NCBI RefSeq assembly: GCF_900101265.1
Contig: NZ_FMZS01000002.1
Location: 62,001 to 126,000 of the forward strand
Origin: Massilia sp. PDC64
Lineage (GTDB): Bacteria; Pseudomonadota; Gammaproteobacteria; Burkholderiales; Burkholderiaceae_D
Reading direction: 5' to 3'
DNA: 64,000 bases
Positions 1-7,797 of the stretch are shown here, piece by piece (position 1 is the stretch's first letter; every line of letters starts with the position of its first letter). The notes beneath the pieces are model-generated. The model did not search any database. It saw only the letters and a list, made by a program, of their open reading frames with translations, and was not told the DNA's origin. A program made the translations under genes and the position numbers.

Positions 1-1048
1 GCAGGCCGTCACCGTCGAAGTCACACTGAAGGTACGATTCGACGACCCACACGGTGCGCTGCGCCGGGTCGATGCTGGTGTCGTTCGCGTCCTGCGTGTA
101 CGCGTCGTAGTCGACGTAGTCCAGGCGCTCGATGCGCTCGGTGCTGAACTGCGCGCCAGCGTCATCGCTGGGCAGCGGATCCGGCAGGGTGTAGCCGTCA
201 GCTTTCAGCTCGCCGATGGTCTTCTTGAAGCGATGCGCCGTGAACGGCGATTCGGGGATCGATTTCGCCCGCTTCGAGATCAGGAATTCCTCGGGCGGCA
301 CGTTCTCGATGCGCACGCGGCCGCCGGTCTTCGTCCGCTTCACGCTGATGTCGTACAGCAGCGGCGCCGGCTGGGCCTTCGCCTGCTCGTACTGCGCCTG
401 CGCGGCCTGGAACTGCTGCGCGGCCTGCGGGTTGGTCTGGGCCTGCTGCGCCATCGCGGCGAGCTGCTGTTCCATTTGGGCCAGCACGGCCTGCTGCTGC
501 TTGGCCGCGTCCTCGTCTTCGTACGCCTTCTGATCGATAATCGACAGTTCGGCGTCGTCCAGCAGCATCGTGACCTGCTCGATGGTCTGCCCGACGTAAT
601 CCTCGCGCGTCTCGACGTCGGACGGATCCCACCAGACCTTGACGATGCCGACCTTCTGGTTCAGCGCCTCGCGGATCCACGTCTGGGTGATCAGGTAACC
701 CGGGTTGCGACGGCGAAAAATCAGGTTGACGTACTCGGAGATGAGCTTCGCCTTGGGCGCGTCCTCGGGCTTCGTCTCCTCGAATTCGAAGATATTGTCC
801 GAGCCGTAGAACGTCTTGAGCAGCGGCCCCTCCATACCGAGGACCGTGTTGCGCACGGTGGTGTCGACGACCTTCGAACGACCTTCGATCGCCGGCGGCG
901 CCAGTTCTTCCTTGGGCTCGGCCAGGAAGAAGTATTCCGCGCGCCGGCGCTGCTGCTCGAGCTTGCCCGAGCCGTAGCCGTACGACTGGCGCAGTTCGGT
1001 GTCGATCAGCACCTTCAGCTGTTCTTCGGTAAGAGGGGTCTTTGCCAT
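1..1048 (-). CDS. phage portal protein (C-terminus outside window)
   Basis: The reading frame is open from an ATG at 1048 to the window edge, so only about the first 349 residues are present. It lies downstream of the terminase genes, the usual place for a portal. The visible part is acidic and mixed in charge, has a Gln/Ala-rich coiled-coil-like insert (about residues 180-220), and includes CDFDGDG near the cut edge, a segment typical of large podovirus/siphovirus portals. In a phage the portal forms the dodecameric ring through which DNA enters and leaves the capsid. The family is inferred from neighbours and these motifs; no structure or database check was possible. Confidence 0.75.
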   Translation of the reverse strand, partial: MAKTPLTEEQLKVLIDTELRQSYGYGSGKLEQQRRRAEYFFLAEPKEELAPPAIEGRSKVVDTTVRNTVLGMEGPLLKTFYGSDNIFEFEETKPEDAPKAKLISEYVNLIFRRRNPGYLITQTWIREALNQKVGIVKVWWDPSDVETREDYVGQTIEQVTMLLDDAELSIIDQKAYEDEDAAKQQQAVLAQMEQQLAAMAQQAQTNPQAAQQFQAAQAQYEQAKAQPAPLLYDISVKRTKTGGRVRIENVPPEEFLISKRAKSIPESPFTAHRFKKTIGELKADGYTLPDPLPSDDAGAQFSTERIERLDYVDYDAYTQDANDTSIDPAQRTVWVVESYLQCDFDGDGL

Positions 1049-1096
1049 GTTGGATGGGGGCGTCTCACGACGTTGCCCATGTTCGTTAATCGATTG

Positions 1097-1249
1097 TTAC
1101 GTTCGCTTCCCGAAGAAGCGATACCAGCGGAGCCCGAAGAAGTACACGTACACGAACAGGCGCGGGCGCCAGATCAACGTCAGATTGATCGGTCCAGCCC
1201 CTTCGTTGATCGTGAAGCCCCAGTTTGAAAATTTCGTGTAGCCCTTCAT
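1097..1249 (-). CDS. small aromatic, probably membrane-associated phage protein (50 aa)
   Basis: This 50-residue frame starts at an ATG preceded by a good GAGGAG ribosome site and sits between the terminase large subunit and the portal. It is rich in Trp, Phe and Tyr. Its C-terminal half is a hydrophobic stretch (LFVYVYFFGLRWYRFF) that could insert in a membrane, ending in a basic tail (GKRT). I do not recognise a family. The ribosome site and the tight fit between two certain phage genes support it as real. Confidence 0.5.
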   Translation of the reverse strand: MKGYTKFSNWGFTINEGAGPINLTLIWRPRLFVYVYFFGLRWYRFFGKRT

Positions 1250-1257
1250 GTTGCTCC

Positions 1258-2562
1258 TCACGCATAGCCCAGGCTCGGATAGCTGAGCGGCTTCGATTCG
1301 TACGGCTCCTCGTAGCACACGCACATCAGGCCGAACGAGTCGGAACCGTGGCTCGACCAGTCGTGCTCCGGGCCCAGGCCGACGCCCCGCACTTCGTCGC
1401 GCTTCTCGTGGTAGAAACCCAGTGCCTCGCGGCCGGCCTCGGTCGTGTCGGCGTTGAACCAGATGCGCGGGAACATCAGGCGCGTTTGTTCGATCCGCGC
1501 TGCCGCCGCTCCCTTGCCCTGGTTCGGTACGACCGTGACGGTGTAGCCGGCCTTCTTGAAGGCTGATTCGTAGGAGACATCGATCACCTTGTCCTGTGTG
1601 GCGCCGTCGTGCGGCAGCCAGATTTGCGCGCGGTCCGGCGTGTAGCCGCGGCTGCGCAGCCACGCCAGGTGCGCATCGAAGGGTTGGCCGACCACCTCGT
1701 AGTAGTCGAGCACCCGGATTTCCTTGCCGATGAACTGCGTGGCCCACATCGTGAAGGCGTCCGCGCGCGCGCCGGTGCCGCCGATGTCGACGAACAGGCG
1801 AATGGTCATCAGCGGGTCGGCGGCCACGCGGCCGATGCGGCCCTGCGCCTTCGCGGTGGTCAGGCTGGCGGCGAAGTAGGCGCCCTCGATGATGGTCGCG
1901 AATCCGCCTTCCCAGATGTGGTCATACTGGTCCGGGCGCTCGGCCAGATCACGCTGGCGATCGCGCTCGAGCTTTGCCGGGAACTTCGGGTTGTCGCGCC
2001 AGTTCAGATCTACGACCTTCACGCGCGGGTCGCTCGAATTGCGGAACCGCTCGACTGCGGCCTTCTTGCGCTTCGGGTTCCACGTGACCCACAGTTCGGC
2101 GTTCCAGTCCTCGCCTTCCTCGCGCAGCGTCGGGATCAGCGTGGTGAACGCCTCGTCCGTCACCGGCTCGGCCTCGTCCACCCAGCAGATCAGGATGCGG
2201 CCCTTCGACTTGATGCTGGCGATGTTGCGGTCCAAGCCGGCGAAGGCGAACCAGATACGGCCGTCGCGTGAGCGGATGAACTTGTCGCCGATCTCGTAGT
2301 AGGCGGCCAGGAAGGGCTCGTCCTCGATGGCGCGCTTGCATTCCTCCATGCTGGAGTCGGCCAGCGAGTTCATGAACTGGCGCGCGCACAGCAGCTGGCC
2401 GGACACGCCGCCCATGCCGTAGATGTAGCCGCGCAGGGCGATCATCTTCGCGAAGGAGCGCGTCTTCCCCGAGCCGCGGCCGCCGTACGAGCCGCGCACG
2501 TCAGCCTCACCCTGGAAGATCGGGATCAGCTTGTCGGGCAGGGCGATGCGCGCGGTCGTCAT
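1258..2562 (-). CDS. terL: terminase large subunit (prophage 1)
   Basis: This is a 434-residue DNA-packaging motor. Walker A is GGRGSGKT at residues 27-34 and Walker B is ILICWVDEAE at about 123-132, so the ATPase domain is N-terminal. A downstream acidic motif, RLFVDIGG near residue 235, fits the first Asp of the RNase H-like nuclease that cuts concatemeric DNA. The ATG at 2562 overlaps the terminase small subunit stop as ATGA, which shows translational coupling and fixes the start. The length is usual for a Terminase_3/6-type large subunit. Confidence 0.9.
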   Translation of the reverse strand: MTTARIALPDKLIPIFQGEADVRGSYGGRGSGKTRSFAKMIALRGYIYGMGGVSGQLLCARQFMNSLADSSMEECKRAIEDEPFLAAYYEIGDKFIRSRDGRIWFAFAGLDRNIASIKSKGRILICWVDEAEPVTDEAFTTLIPTLREEGEDWNAELWVTWNPKRKKAAVERFRNSSDPRVKVVDLNWRDNPKFPAKLERDRQRDLAERPDQYDHIWEGGFATIIEGAYFAASLTTAKAQGRIGRVAADPLMTIRLFVDIGGTGARADAFTMWATQFIGKEIRVLDYYEVVGQPFDAHLAWLRSRGYTPDRAQIWLPHDGATQDKVIDVSYESAFKKAGYTVTVVPNQGKGAAAARIEQTRLMFPRIWFNADTTEAGREALGFYHEKRDEVRGVGLGPEHDWSSHGSDSFGLMCVCYEEPYESKPLSYPSLGYA

Positions 2563-2963
2563 TTGGTCAGCGGGACCAGCTCGATGCGGGTCACGGTCGT
2601 CAGGGGGTTGCCGTCTTGGCCGCCGTGGTTCACGTCGACCTTCTCGCCCAGCTCCTTCGGCTTCAGGCGCTGCGCGACCTTCATGCGCGTCTCGATGCGC
2701 AGCTTGGCGTGCGCGATCTCTTCGTGCGTCTTGCCGGCCTTGTCGGCGATCTCCGTGCACTCCTCGATGCCGCCGTACAGCTGCTCCAGCTTCGCGGCCT
2801 CGTACATCTTCGAGAATTCGGGGTGGTCAGCCTTCCAGCGGAACACGGTGGCCTTGCTGGGCATGCCCTTGCGTTTGCAGATCGTGGCGATGCTGTCGGT
2901 CGTCGACGCCATCGCGGCGCAGAACTTGGCTCCAAGTTCGGGCGAGTAGGTGGTGTCGGTCAT
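2559..2963 (-). CDS. terS: terminase small subunit (prophage 1)
   Basis: This 134-residue protein lies directly upstream of terL with a 4-bp overlap. It begins with a helix-turn-helix-like region (about residues 15-50, SIATICKRKGMPSKATVFRW) followed by a helical segment with oligomerisation character (EEIAHAKLRIETRMKVAQRL). This fits small terminases of the Sf6/gp1 type, which bind phage DNA as a ring and hand it to TerL. Two intrinsic terminators lie upstream (2975-3092), so expression probably depends on late antitermination. Confidence 0.8.
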   Translation of the reverse strand: MTDTTYSPELGAKFCAAMASTTDSIATICKRKGMPSKATVFRWKADHPEFSKMYEAAKLEQLYGGIEECTEIADKAGKTHEEIAHAKLRIETRMKVAQRLKPKELGEKVDVNHGGQDGNPLTTVTRIELVPLTK

Positions 2964-2974
2964 AGCATTCGGTC

Positions 2975-3010
2975 AAAAAAATGGCCCGGCGCGCACGTGG
3001 CGGCCGGGCC
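2975..3010 (-). terminator. intrinsic terminator upstream of terS
   Basis: An 8-bp perfect GC stem (GGCCCGGC at 2983-2990 with GCCGGGCC at 3003-3010) is followed in the minus direction by seven T. It ends about 12 bp before the terS start, so late genes need read-through or antitermination. Confidence 0.8.
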
Positions 3011-3052
3011 GGAAGCGCCCTGGCCGGTACGCAGGGCGGAGGAGACACTGGA

Positions 3053-3092
3053 CAAAAGCAAAAGGCCCCGAGCATCTCTGCATCAGGGCCTT
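3053..3092 (-). terminator. second intrinsic terminator upstream of terS
   Basis: The stem AAGGCCC (3062-3068) pairs with GGGCCTT (3086-3092) and is followed on the minus strand by a T-rich tract (TTTTGCTTTT). It is in tandem with the terminator at 2975-3010. Confidence 0.75.
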
Positions 3093-3173
3093 CGGATTCG
3101 CCGCTCACGCCGCGGGCTGCCTACAGGCAACCGCGCACGTCGTGATCGACGGAAATAAATTGTTGCTTGGAAT

Positions 3174-3584
3174 TTACTGCTGAGATTTCCGGCTGTCAAG
3201 AGATTTCGCACAGGCATGTTGTTCTTCGGAGGCATCCATGTCCACGGCGCGCACGACCTCGGCGCTGATGGTCGGCGCTTCGCCGTCCTGCGCGGCCGGT
3301 TTGACGACCAGTTTGTACGCAGCCATGCCGTCGTGCATGGCGCGTTCAGCGGCTTCGCGAGTGCTTGCGACCAGGGGATGGTCATCGGGCAGCATTGGGA
3401 TGATGAGTGGACGCGGTGGCCGCAGCGCCTCGTAGCGCGCCAGCGCCTTGATGATCGGCGCCGTCTGTCTCTGGTACTCGCGGTGCAGGTCGACCAGCAT
3501 CTGGCGCAGCTGCTGCTCTGGATGCAGCCGCATCTCGTCGACGGCGCGCCGGGTGAGCTCGGGATTTTCGGGATTGTCGTTCAT
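3174..3584 (-). CDS. hypothetical phage protein (136 aa)
   Basis: The ATG at 3584 overlaps the stop of the Q-like gene, so it belongs to the same operon. The N-terminal half is helical (PEQQLRQMLVDLHREYQRQTAPIIKALARYEAL). The centre contains LIIPMLPDDHPLVASTREAAERAMHDGM, and the C-terminus is acidic. I recognise no enzyme motif. It is the last gene before the tandem terminators, so it should be expressed with the delayed-early group and not with the late group. Confidence 0.6.
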   Translation of the reverse strand: MNDNPENPELTRRAVDEMRLHPEQQLRQMLVDLHREYQRQTAPIIKALARYEALRPPRPLIIPMLPDDHPLVASTREAAERAMHDGMAAYKLVVKPAAQDGEAPTISAEVVRAVDMDASEEQHACAKSLDSRKSQQ

Positions 3585-3958
3585 TCCATACCTCCTACGA
3601 TTGATTCGATTGCCGCCTGCGCCTGCCGAAACAGGTTCACGAACACGGTCGCCGGCCGGTGCGCGATCGCCATCTTCCGGCACACGACCTCGGGCTGGGC
3701 CTGCCGGATGTAGCACCAGTACAGCAGCATGCGGTGCTTCGTTTCCAGCTCGCGCATACCGCGTTCGATCAGGGCCGCGTCGGCCTCGTCCAGCTTGCGG
3801 CGCTCGGGCGCGGGCTTCTCGCCTTCGGCCTCGCGGCGCAGCTGGTCGCAGTAGGCGCCGGTCGGGCTGATGCCGACGCGGGTGGTGTCTCGGAAAACGC
3901 GCGCCCAGTTCTCCAGGCGCGAGCCGATGTCGCGGCGTTCGGTCAAGGCATACCCCAC
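3581..3958 (-). CDS. Q-like antitermination / sigma-like HTH protein
   Basis: The 125-residue protein has a basic N-terminus and a C-terminal region laid out like a sigma-70 region 4 / phage Q helix-turn-helix (ALIERGMRELETKHRMLLYWCYIRQ, then a second helix pair about residues 85-120). Position is the stronger clue. It lies at the end of the early operon, just before two tandem terminators and the late genes, exactly where lambdoid phages place their late antiterminator. The function is inferred; it could instead be an unrelated small DNA-binding protein. Confidence 0.55.
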   Translation of the reverse strand: MGYALTERRDIGSRLENWARVFRDTTRVGISPTGAYCDQLRREAEGEKPAPERRKLDEADAALIERGMRELETKHRMLLYWCYIRQAQPEVVCRKMAIAHRPATVFVNLFRQAQAAIESIVGGME

Positions 3959-4179
3959 ACAGGTTCAGGCAACGCCAGGATGTGGTCGACGAACACGCGC
4001 AGCTTCTCGGTCGGCGCCCACTCCAGGTGCATCGGTCGGATGTCGTTTCCGTACGACCGGATGAACTCGCGTTCGCTCAGGCGCTGCATCGTCTCGGCGT
4101 AGATCGGCGCGTCCGGGCTTGCCTGGATCGGACGGCCGCTGTACACGTCGAGCAGGATCGACAGTTCGTAGGGCGTCAC
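3943..4179 (-). CDS. hypothetical phage protein (78 aa, GTG start)
   Basis: The frame begins at a GTG that forms a GTGA overlap with the stop of the next upstream gene, and it overlaps the start of the Q-like gene by 16 bp. The sequence is compact and mixed (SILLDVYSGRPIQASPDAPIYAETMQ...REFI), with the look of a small winged-helix: a run of helices, then a Trp-containing end. No family is recognised. The overlap at both ends supports it as a true operon member. Confidence 0.55.
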   Translation of the reverse strand: MTPYELSILLDVYSGRPIQASPDAPIYAETMQRLSEREFIRSYGNDIRPMHLEWAPTEKLRVFVDHILALPEPVWGMP

Positions 4180-4355
4180 GCTACGTCCTCCCGAAGCCGA
4201 CCGTCGGCAGCCACGATGCGCAGCCGTGCACCGCGCACCTTGCGCACGCCGGTCATGATCATGGCCGCGACGCGGAAGCCGCCGGCGAACCCGCCGATGA
4301 AGCCGACGGCGAAGCACGCGGCGCAGGCGAGGGCGGTGCTGGTCTCGGGCGTCAT
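4176..4355 (-). CDS. small single-pass membrane protein (59 aa)
   Basis: The protein has one clear hydrophobic, glycine-rich segment (ALACAACFAVGFIGGFAGGF, about residues 9-28) and a basic cytoplasmic-type tail. ATGA and GTGA overlaps link it to both neighbours. Tiny membrane proteins at this point of early operons are common in prophages but have no assigned role. Prophage 2 has a comparable 28-residue membrane peptide at 61021-61107, also beside its Holliday-junction resolvase gene. Confidence 0.6.
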   Translation of the reverse strand: MTPETSTALACAACFAVGFIGGFAGGFRVAAMIMTGVRKVRGARLRIVAADGRLREDVA

Positions 4356-4792
4356 GGCGTACCGCCTTTCAGCAGCTTGGCGCGCACGCGGGCTGCGTTC
4401 ACGTCGTGCAGCAACCACGACCCAGCGTCAGACAAAGCGTCGCGCAGCTCGCTCTCCTGCACGCTGTCGGGCGCGTTGCCGGTGTCGTATATTTCGAGGA
4501 AGCGATCGACGGCGCCGCTCAGCTTTGAGATCGTGACGCGTGCGTTCTGCATGTCAGTCGCGTGCTCTTTCCCGATCTCGCCGGCGCGGGCGGCGGCCAG
4601 CTCCTCGCGCAGGGCGTCGCGCTCGGCTTCGAGGGCCCGGTAGCCAGCGGCCAGAGCGAGCACGTCAGCCTTGACGACCTCGATGTCTTCGCCCTGGTGG
4701 ATCAGGTCGGCCGCGATTGAGACGTGCACTTCGGTCGTGCGGGCGCGGTCGGAGACGATGGCGACGCCGTCGCGGTATGTAACGCCAATCAT
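4352..4792 (-). CDS. hypothetical phage coiled-coil protein (146 aa)
   Basis: The N-terminal 45 residues resemble a small beta domain (IGVTYRDGVAIVSD...TTEVHVSIAADL). A coiled coil follows (ALEAERDALREELAAARAGE), then a helical C-terminus. The gene sits between the RusA gene and a small membrane gene with 4-bp overlaps on both sides. I recognise no function. A structural or accessory early protein is possible. Confidence 0.6.
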   Translation of the reverse strand: MIGVTYRDGVAIVSDRARTTEVHVSIAADLIHQGEDIEVVKADVLALAAGYRALEAERDALREELAAARAGEIGKEHATDMQNARVTISKLSGAVDRFLEIYDTGNAPDSVQESELRDALSDAGSWLLHDVNAARVRAKLLKGGTP

Positions 4793-5241
4793 GCCGCCTC
4801 CCCTAGCAGATCCGCCTGCGGCTGCGCCACCGGCATGGACGTGATCGTGACGACGACGCGGGCTTCTCCGTCCGGCTCCATTCGTTCGCTGGTGAGGCGC
4901 CGCACCCACTTGTCGTCCTCGATCGCCACGTCCTTCAGCGCGTCCAGCAGCACCTTGTTGGCGTTGTCGATGTCGATGCATCGCACGGTGTCGTCCCACG
5001 CGGCGCCGTCGACGCGCATGCGGCGCTGCCAGTCCTGCGGGCGCGCCGGGTACAGCTTGACGTCGATGTGCACGCGGCCGGCCAGCGGTACGCGCACGCC
5101 CTGGTCGCGGCAGCGGGCGGCGATGTCGGCGCGGAAGGCCTTCGCTTCCTTCGTGGGCACGATGCTGATGTGCGCGCCGAGCTTCACCGGGCGCCAGTAC
5201 CTATTGGCCGAGAGGGGGTAGGGCAGGGTCAGCACGATCAT
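4789..5241 (-). CDS. rusA: RusA-family Holliday junction resolvase
   Basis: This 150-residue protein matches the size and core pattern of RusA. An N-terminal YPLSANRYWR segment is followed by the acidic motif CIDIDNANKVLLDAL (Asp90, Asp92, Lys96) and then IEDDKWV (Asp109/110), the metal-binding residues that cut four-way junctions. In phages RusA resolves recombination branches before packaging. Prophage 2 has a RuvC-like enzyme in the equivalent slot (61104-61586), so the two phages solve the same step with unrelated folds. Confidence 0.88.
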   Translation of the reverse strand: MIVLTLPYPLSANRYWRPVKLGAHISIVPTKEAKAFRADIAARCRDQGVRVPLAGRVHIDVKLYPARPQDWQRRMRVDGAAWDDTVRCIDIDNANKVLLDALKDVAIEDDKWVRRLTSERMEPDGEARVVVTITSMPVAQPQADLLGEAA

Positions 5242-5438
5242 GGCTTCCATCCTCCGCGCTGTGCGAGTGGCGGGATCGGCAACGGCCGTTCGCGCACCAT
5301 GTCGATGACGGGGCCGTACGGGTTCTTCGGCTTCGCGCCGCAATTCCCGCACGTCGGCGTCGGCGGCACGTCGCCGCTCCAGAGTTCAGGCGTCTGCACA
5401 GGGCCGTGGCAGATCGAGCAGGTTCCAATCGTTGGCAT
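5238..5438 (-). CDS. small four-cysteine zinc-ribbon-like protein (66 aa)
   Basis: Two CxxC pairs (CSIC at residues 7-10 and CGNC at 30-33) can form a zinc ribbon. A Pro-rich tail follows. Its stop overlaps the rusA start (ATGA), so the two are co-translated. This kind of protein is frequent next to phage resolvases; its target is unknown. Confidence 0.6.
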   Translation of the reverse strand: MPTIGTCSICHGPVQTPELWSGDVPPTPTCGNCGAKPKNPYGPVIDMVRERPLPIPPLAQRGGWKP

Positions 5439-5491
5439 CGTTCAGGTTCTCCCGTTATCGTTGTGCGCCCGGGTGGCCGGGCGGGGTGGTG

Positions 5492-6031
5492 TTACACCGG
5501 GTGGTGCGCCGGCGCGAACGCGGCAATGCGCTCGCCGAGGATGTCGCTGTACACGTCCATGGCGTCGAGTTGGTTAAGCAAACGGCGCCGCTCTTCCGCA
5601 TCCAGGCCGGTGAACACGGTGGTGCCGGTGAAGTTCAGCAACTTCGAGCGCTTGTCGTCCAGTTCGGCCTTCTCGTCGACGACGCGCTGCTGGTGCGGCT
5701 GCATCGTGATGTAGCCGGCGTATGCGGCGCCTGATGCCGGCTGCTGGCTTTCGGCCGGCTCATACGTCGCCGCGAAGATGTCGGGCTTGCAGGGGTAGTG
5801 CTCGCCCTTCACGCCGGTGATGATCCAGTCGTCGAGCGACACTTCCATGCGTCCTTCCAACGTCTCGATGTAGAAGTCGGCGCTGTAGACCTCGCGGCGG
5901 CCCGGATGGCAGTGCAGCCGCCCGGCGGTCACGCCAGCTGGCAACAGCTGATCATCGAATATGAACGCGTCACGTACTGCCTGCGTGAATTGGACCGCCT
6001 CGATCACGACCGGCTTTTTGCGGAATTGCAT
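5492..6031 (-). CDS. PGDYG-type / crAss001_48-like two-domain phage protein
   Basis: Residues 1-93 resemble the PGDYG phage family: a start like MQFRKKPVVIEAVQF, then DDWIITGVKGEHYPCKPDIF and ATYEP. Residues 108-170 resemble the small helical protein family named after crAssphage gene 48 (PHQQRVVDEKAELDDK, then LLNQLDAMDVYSDILGERI). Both parts are otherwise found as separate small proteins, so this looks like a fusion. The function of both families is unknown. The assignment is from memory of family patterns. Confidence 0.55.
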   Translation of the reverse strand: MQFRKKPVVIEAVQFTQAVRDAFIFDDQLLPAGVTAGRLHCHPGRREVYSADFYIETLEGRMEVSLDDWIITGVKGEHYPCKPDIFAATYEPAESQQPASGAAYAGYITMQPHQQRVVDEKAELDDKRSKLLNFTGTTVFTGLDAEERRRLLNQLDAMDVYSDILGERIAAFAPAHHPV

Positions 6032-6043
6032 GTTGTCGCCCTT

Positions 6044-6307
6044 TCAGGTTGTTGTCGAAGCCGTAACCCGGCCTCTCGGTGCGCTCGCGCGCGAAATGGT
6101 CTCGTTGGCCCTGCGCTGCTCCGGCGGCATCTGCGCCTTCCTGGTCTTCCACGCTCCCCGCTCGTTGAACAGCACGCAGCGCGTGTCGGTCGAGTGCACG
6201 GGCCTGTCGTAGCCCTCGCAGTGCCCGGGCCCGTCCTCGTCCTTCCGCAGATGGGCGTCGGGGAGGAAGCGGGCGCACTTCCCGCAGCGTTCGGGCTCGC
6301 GGTTCAT
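6044..6307 (-). CDS. small Cys-rich phage protein (87 aa), homologous to 61583-61771
   Basis: The N-terminus has a four-cysteine pattern: CGKCARF, then CEGYDRPVHSTDTRCVLF. It probably binds zinc. The prophage 2 protein at 61583-61771 shares the same order (MNR, PE, C..CARF, C.GYD.P, D.., C.L.N), so the two are homologues in the same position of the replication operon. The start overlaps the upstream replication gene as ATGA. The C-terminus is basic and Thr-rich. Confidence 0.6.
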   Translation of the reverse strand: MNREPERCGKCARFLPDAHLRKDEDGPGHCEGYDRPVHSTDTRCVLFNERGAWKTRKAQMPPEQRRANETISRASAPRGRVTASTTT

Positions 6308-6960
6308 GCTCGGCGGCCGTCCGCGATCTGGCGCACGTCGGCACTGGGCAGCAGCACGTCGGCGGCCGACTTCATGCCCAGCAGCGGCGCGGTGGTGCCG
6401 CCTAGACGCACCTGGTGCGCCTTGCGCTCGTCGCCGATCAGGATGGGCGGGTTCTCGCGGAAGCCGTTCTTGCTGTTGTGCGCGTTCGCCAGGCCGATGA
6501 GCACAGGCGGGTACTCGGGCGTCTCGTCGCGCATGCGGTAGCCTCGGTAGCGGGTCTGGAACTCCTTCGCCACGAACGGCCATTCCTTCTCGTCCTTGCC
6601 GCCGATGTACACCCAGCCGCCCATGTCGAGGATTACGCGGTGGATCACGGCGTCATCGAACACGACGCATTGGTACGTGCCGACGCGGCGCACGGCCTGA
6701 TCGACCTTCGACCACGCGATGGCGGCCTGGTCGTCGGTTCGGCCCTGCGTACCCTTGGCTACGTCCGCGATCTTCGGCATGAACTGGCCGGTGTCCGGAT
6801 TCCGCACATGAGCCCACAGCGCTTTCTGAACCGCGGCCAGGTCGTATTCGCGCAGGCCATTCCACCAGACGTCGATGACGCTTTCGGCCAGCTCCTTGCC
6901 GTAGTAGTCCGCGACTGCCGTCAGCGTCCTTGCGAATTCGGGTAGTTCGTGGTCAACCAT
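6304..6960 (-). CDS. DUF6475-type replication accessory protein
   Basis: The protein (about 218 aa from the ATG at 6960) has the pattern FARTLTAVADYYGKELAESVIDVWWNGLREYDL and GQFMPKIADV in the first 70 residues, typical of phage proteins placed after the O-like initiator. By analogy with lambda P it may load or recruit the host helicase, but no helicase motif is seen. An ATG at 6993 is possible but would run 41 bp into the upstream gene; I prefer 6960. Confidence 0.6.
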   Translation of the reverse strand: MVDHELPEFARTLTAVADYYGKELAESVIDVWWNGLREYDLAAVQKALWAHVRNPDTGQFMPKIADVAKGTQGRTDDQAAIAWSKVDQAVRRVGTYQCVVFDDAVIHRVILDMGGWVYIGGKDEKEWPFVAKEFQTRYRGYRMRDETPEYPPVLIGLANAHNSKNGFRENPPILIGDERKAHQVRLGGTTAPLLGMKSAADVLLPSADVRQIADGRRA

Positions 6961-7795
6961 GGCCTTGCTCCTGTTCCTGACGTTTTCGCTCAAGCCACGC
7001 TTCCATGTTTCGGGCGGTGGCTTGCCCAGCCTTGCTCAAATGCGCCTTCGACGGGTCTGGCGGCGGCCCGGCGCGCTGATCGCGCAGGATCCAATCGGCT
7101 TCGAATCCAGCCCAGCCACGCGTGCAGCAGATGGCCAGGGCTTGATCGAGCGACAGCCCGGCCTTGCCGGCTTCGGTAACGAGGTTGTTCAGGGCGGTCG
7201 GGGTGACGGTGGCGCGCTTGGCCTTGCGAAGCGCGAGCCAGTCGTTGGCGGTCTGCTGTGCCACCCCGTGAGCTAGCAGGCCGGGCAACGGATCGAACGT
7301 CGGCGCAGCCGGCGCTTTAGTTTTTGACTTTTGTTCTTTCTTCTCTTCTCTACTCTTCTCTTCTCTAGGCGTGACATGGTGTGACGTGGCGTGACATGGC
7401 GTGACTTCATCCGGCACGCCATCCGCTCCGCTGTCACGCTCACGTTCCCGTTGAGCACGTTTGCGCTCCGTGGCGGTGGTGTCGACGCGCTCGCGCTTAG
7501 GCTGGCGGTCTTCCCAACGGGTGACGCGGTTGTCGGTGATCAGGCCGCGCGCGCGCATCGCCTCGACGATGCGTTCGGTCGTGCCGTCATCGGCGCCGAG
7601 CAGGAAGTCGGTTGCCTCGTAGTCAAGATCAGCGCAAGCGCCGCGGTCGACGTTCGCGCTGGCCTGCTCGAGCACGAGCGCCCACACGGCGATAACGTCG
7701 CCCACGCGCGCGCCGGCTTTCTTGGCCACGAGGCCGAATTTCGGGTCATTCACGCTTCCGTGGTGCCAGCGGAACCAGTCGATGCCGTTGGCCAT
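6953..7795 (-). CDS. phage replication initiator (lambda O / DnaT-like)
   Basis: The N-terminus (FRWHHGSVNDPKFGLVAKKAGARVGDVIAVWALVLEQAS) is the winged-helix pattern seen in phage replication organisers. A charged, low-complexity linker (about residues 105-165) and a helical C-terminus follow (ALNNLVTEAGKAGLSLDQALAICCTRGW). The linker DNA contains a 4x10-bp direct repeat next to a polypyrimidine run, resembling the lambda design in which ori lies inside the O gene. It would open that origin and recruit the partner encoded downstream. Confidence 0.7.
   Translation of the reverse strand: MANGIDWFRWHHGSVNDPKFGLVAKKAGARVGDVIAVWALVLEQASANVDRGACADLDYEATDFLLGADDGTTERIVEAMRARGLITDNRVTRWEDRQPKRERVDTTATERKRAQRERERDSGADGVPDEVTPCHATSHHVTPREEKSREEKKEQKSKTKAPAAPTFDPLPGLLAHGVAQQTANDWLALRKAKRATVTPTALNNLVTEAGKAGLSLDQALAICCTRGWAGFEADWILRDQRAGPPPDPSKAHLSKAGQATARNMEAWLERKRQEQEQGHG
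7322..7410. repeat. candidate replication origin: four 10-bp iterons beside a polypyrimidine tract
   Basis: GTGACATGGT, GTGACGTGGC, GTGACATGGC and GTGACTTCAT follow each other without spacing at 7371-7410, a 10-bp (one helical turn) period. Immediately to the left is a strand-biased TTCTC-repeat tract (7322-7366) that could unwind. The repeats lie inside the O-like gene. Confidence 0.5.
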
Positions 7796-7797
7796 GA

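Noticed and set aside
5464..5482. CGCCCGG/CCGGGCG hairpin as a terminator
   Set aside because: No T run follows on either strand; it is probably GC-rich chance pairing.
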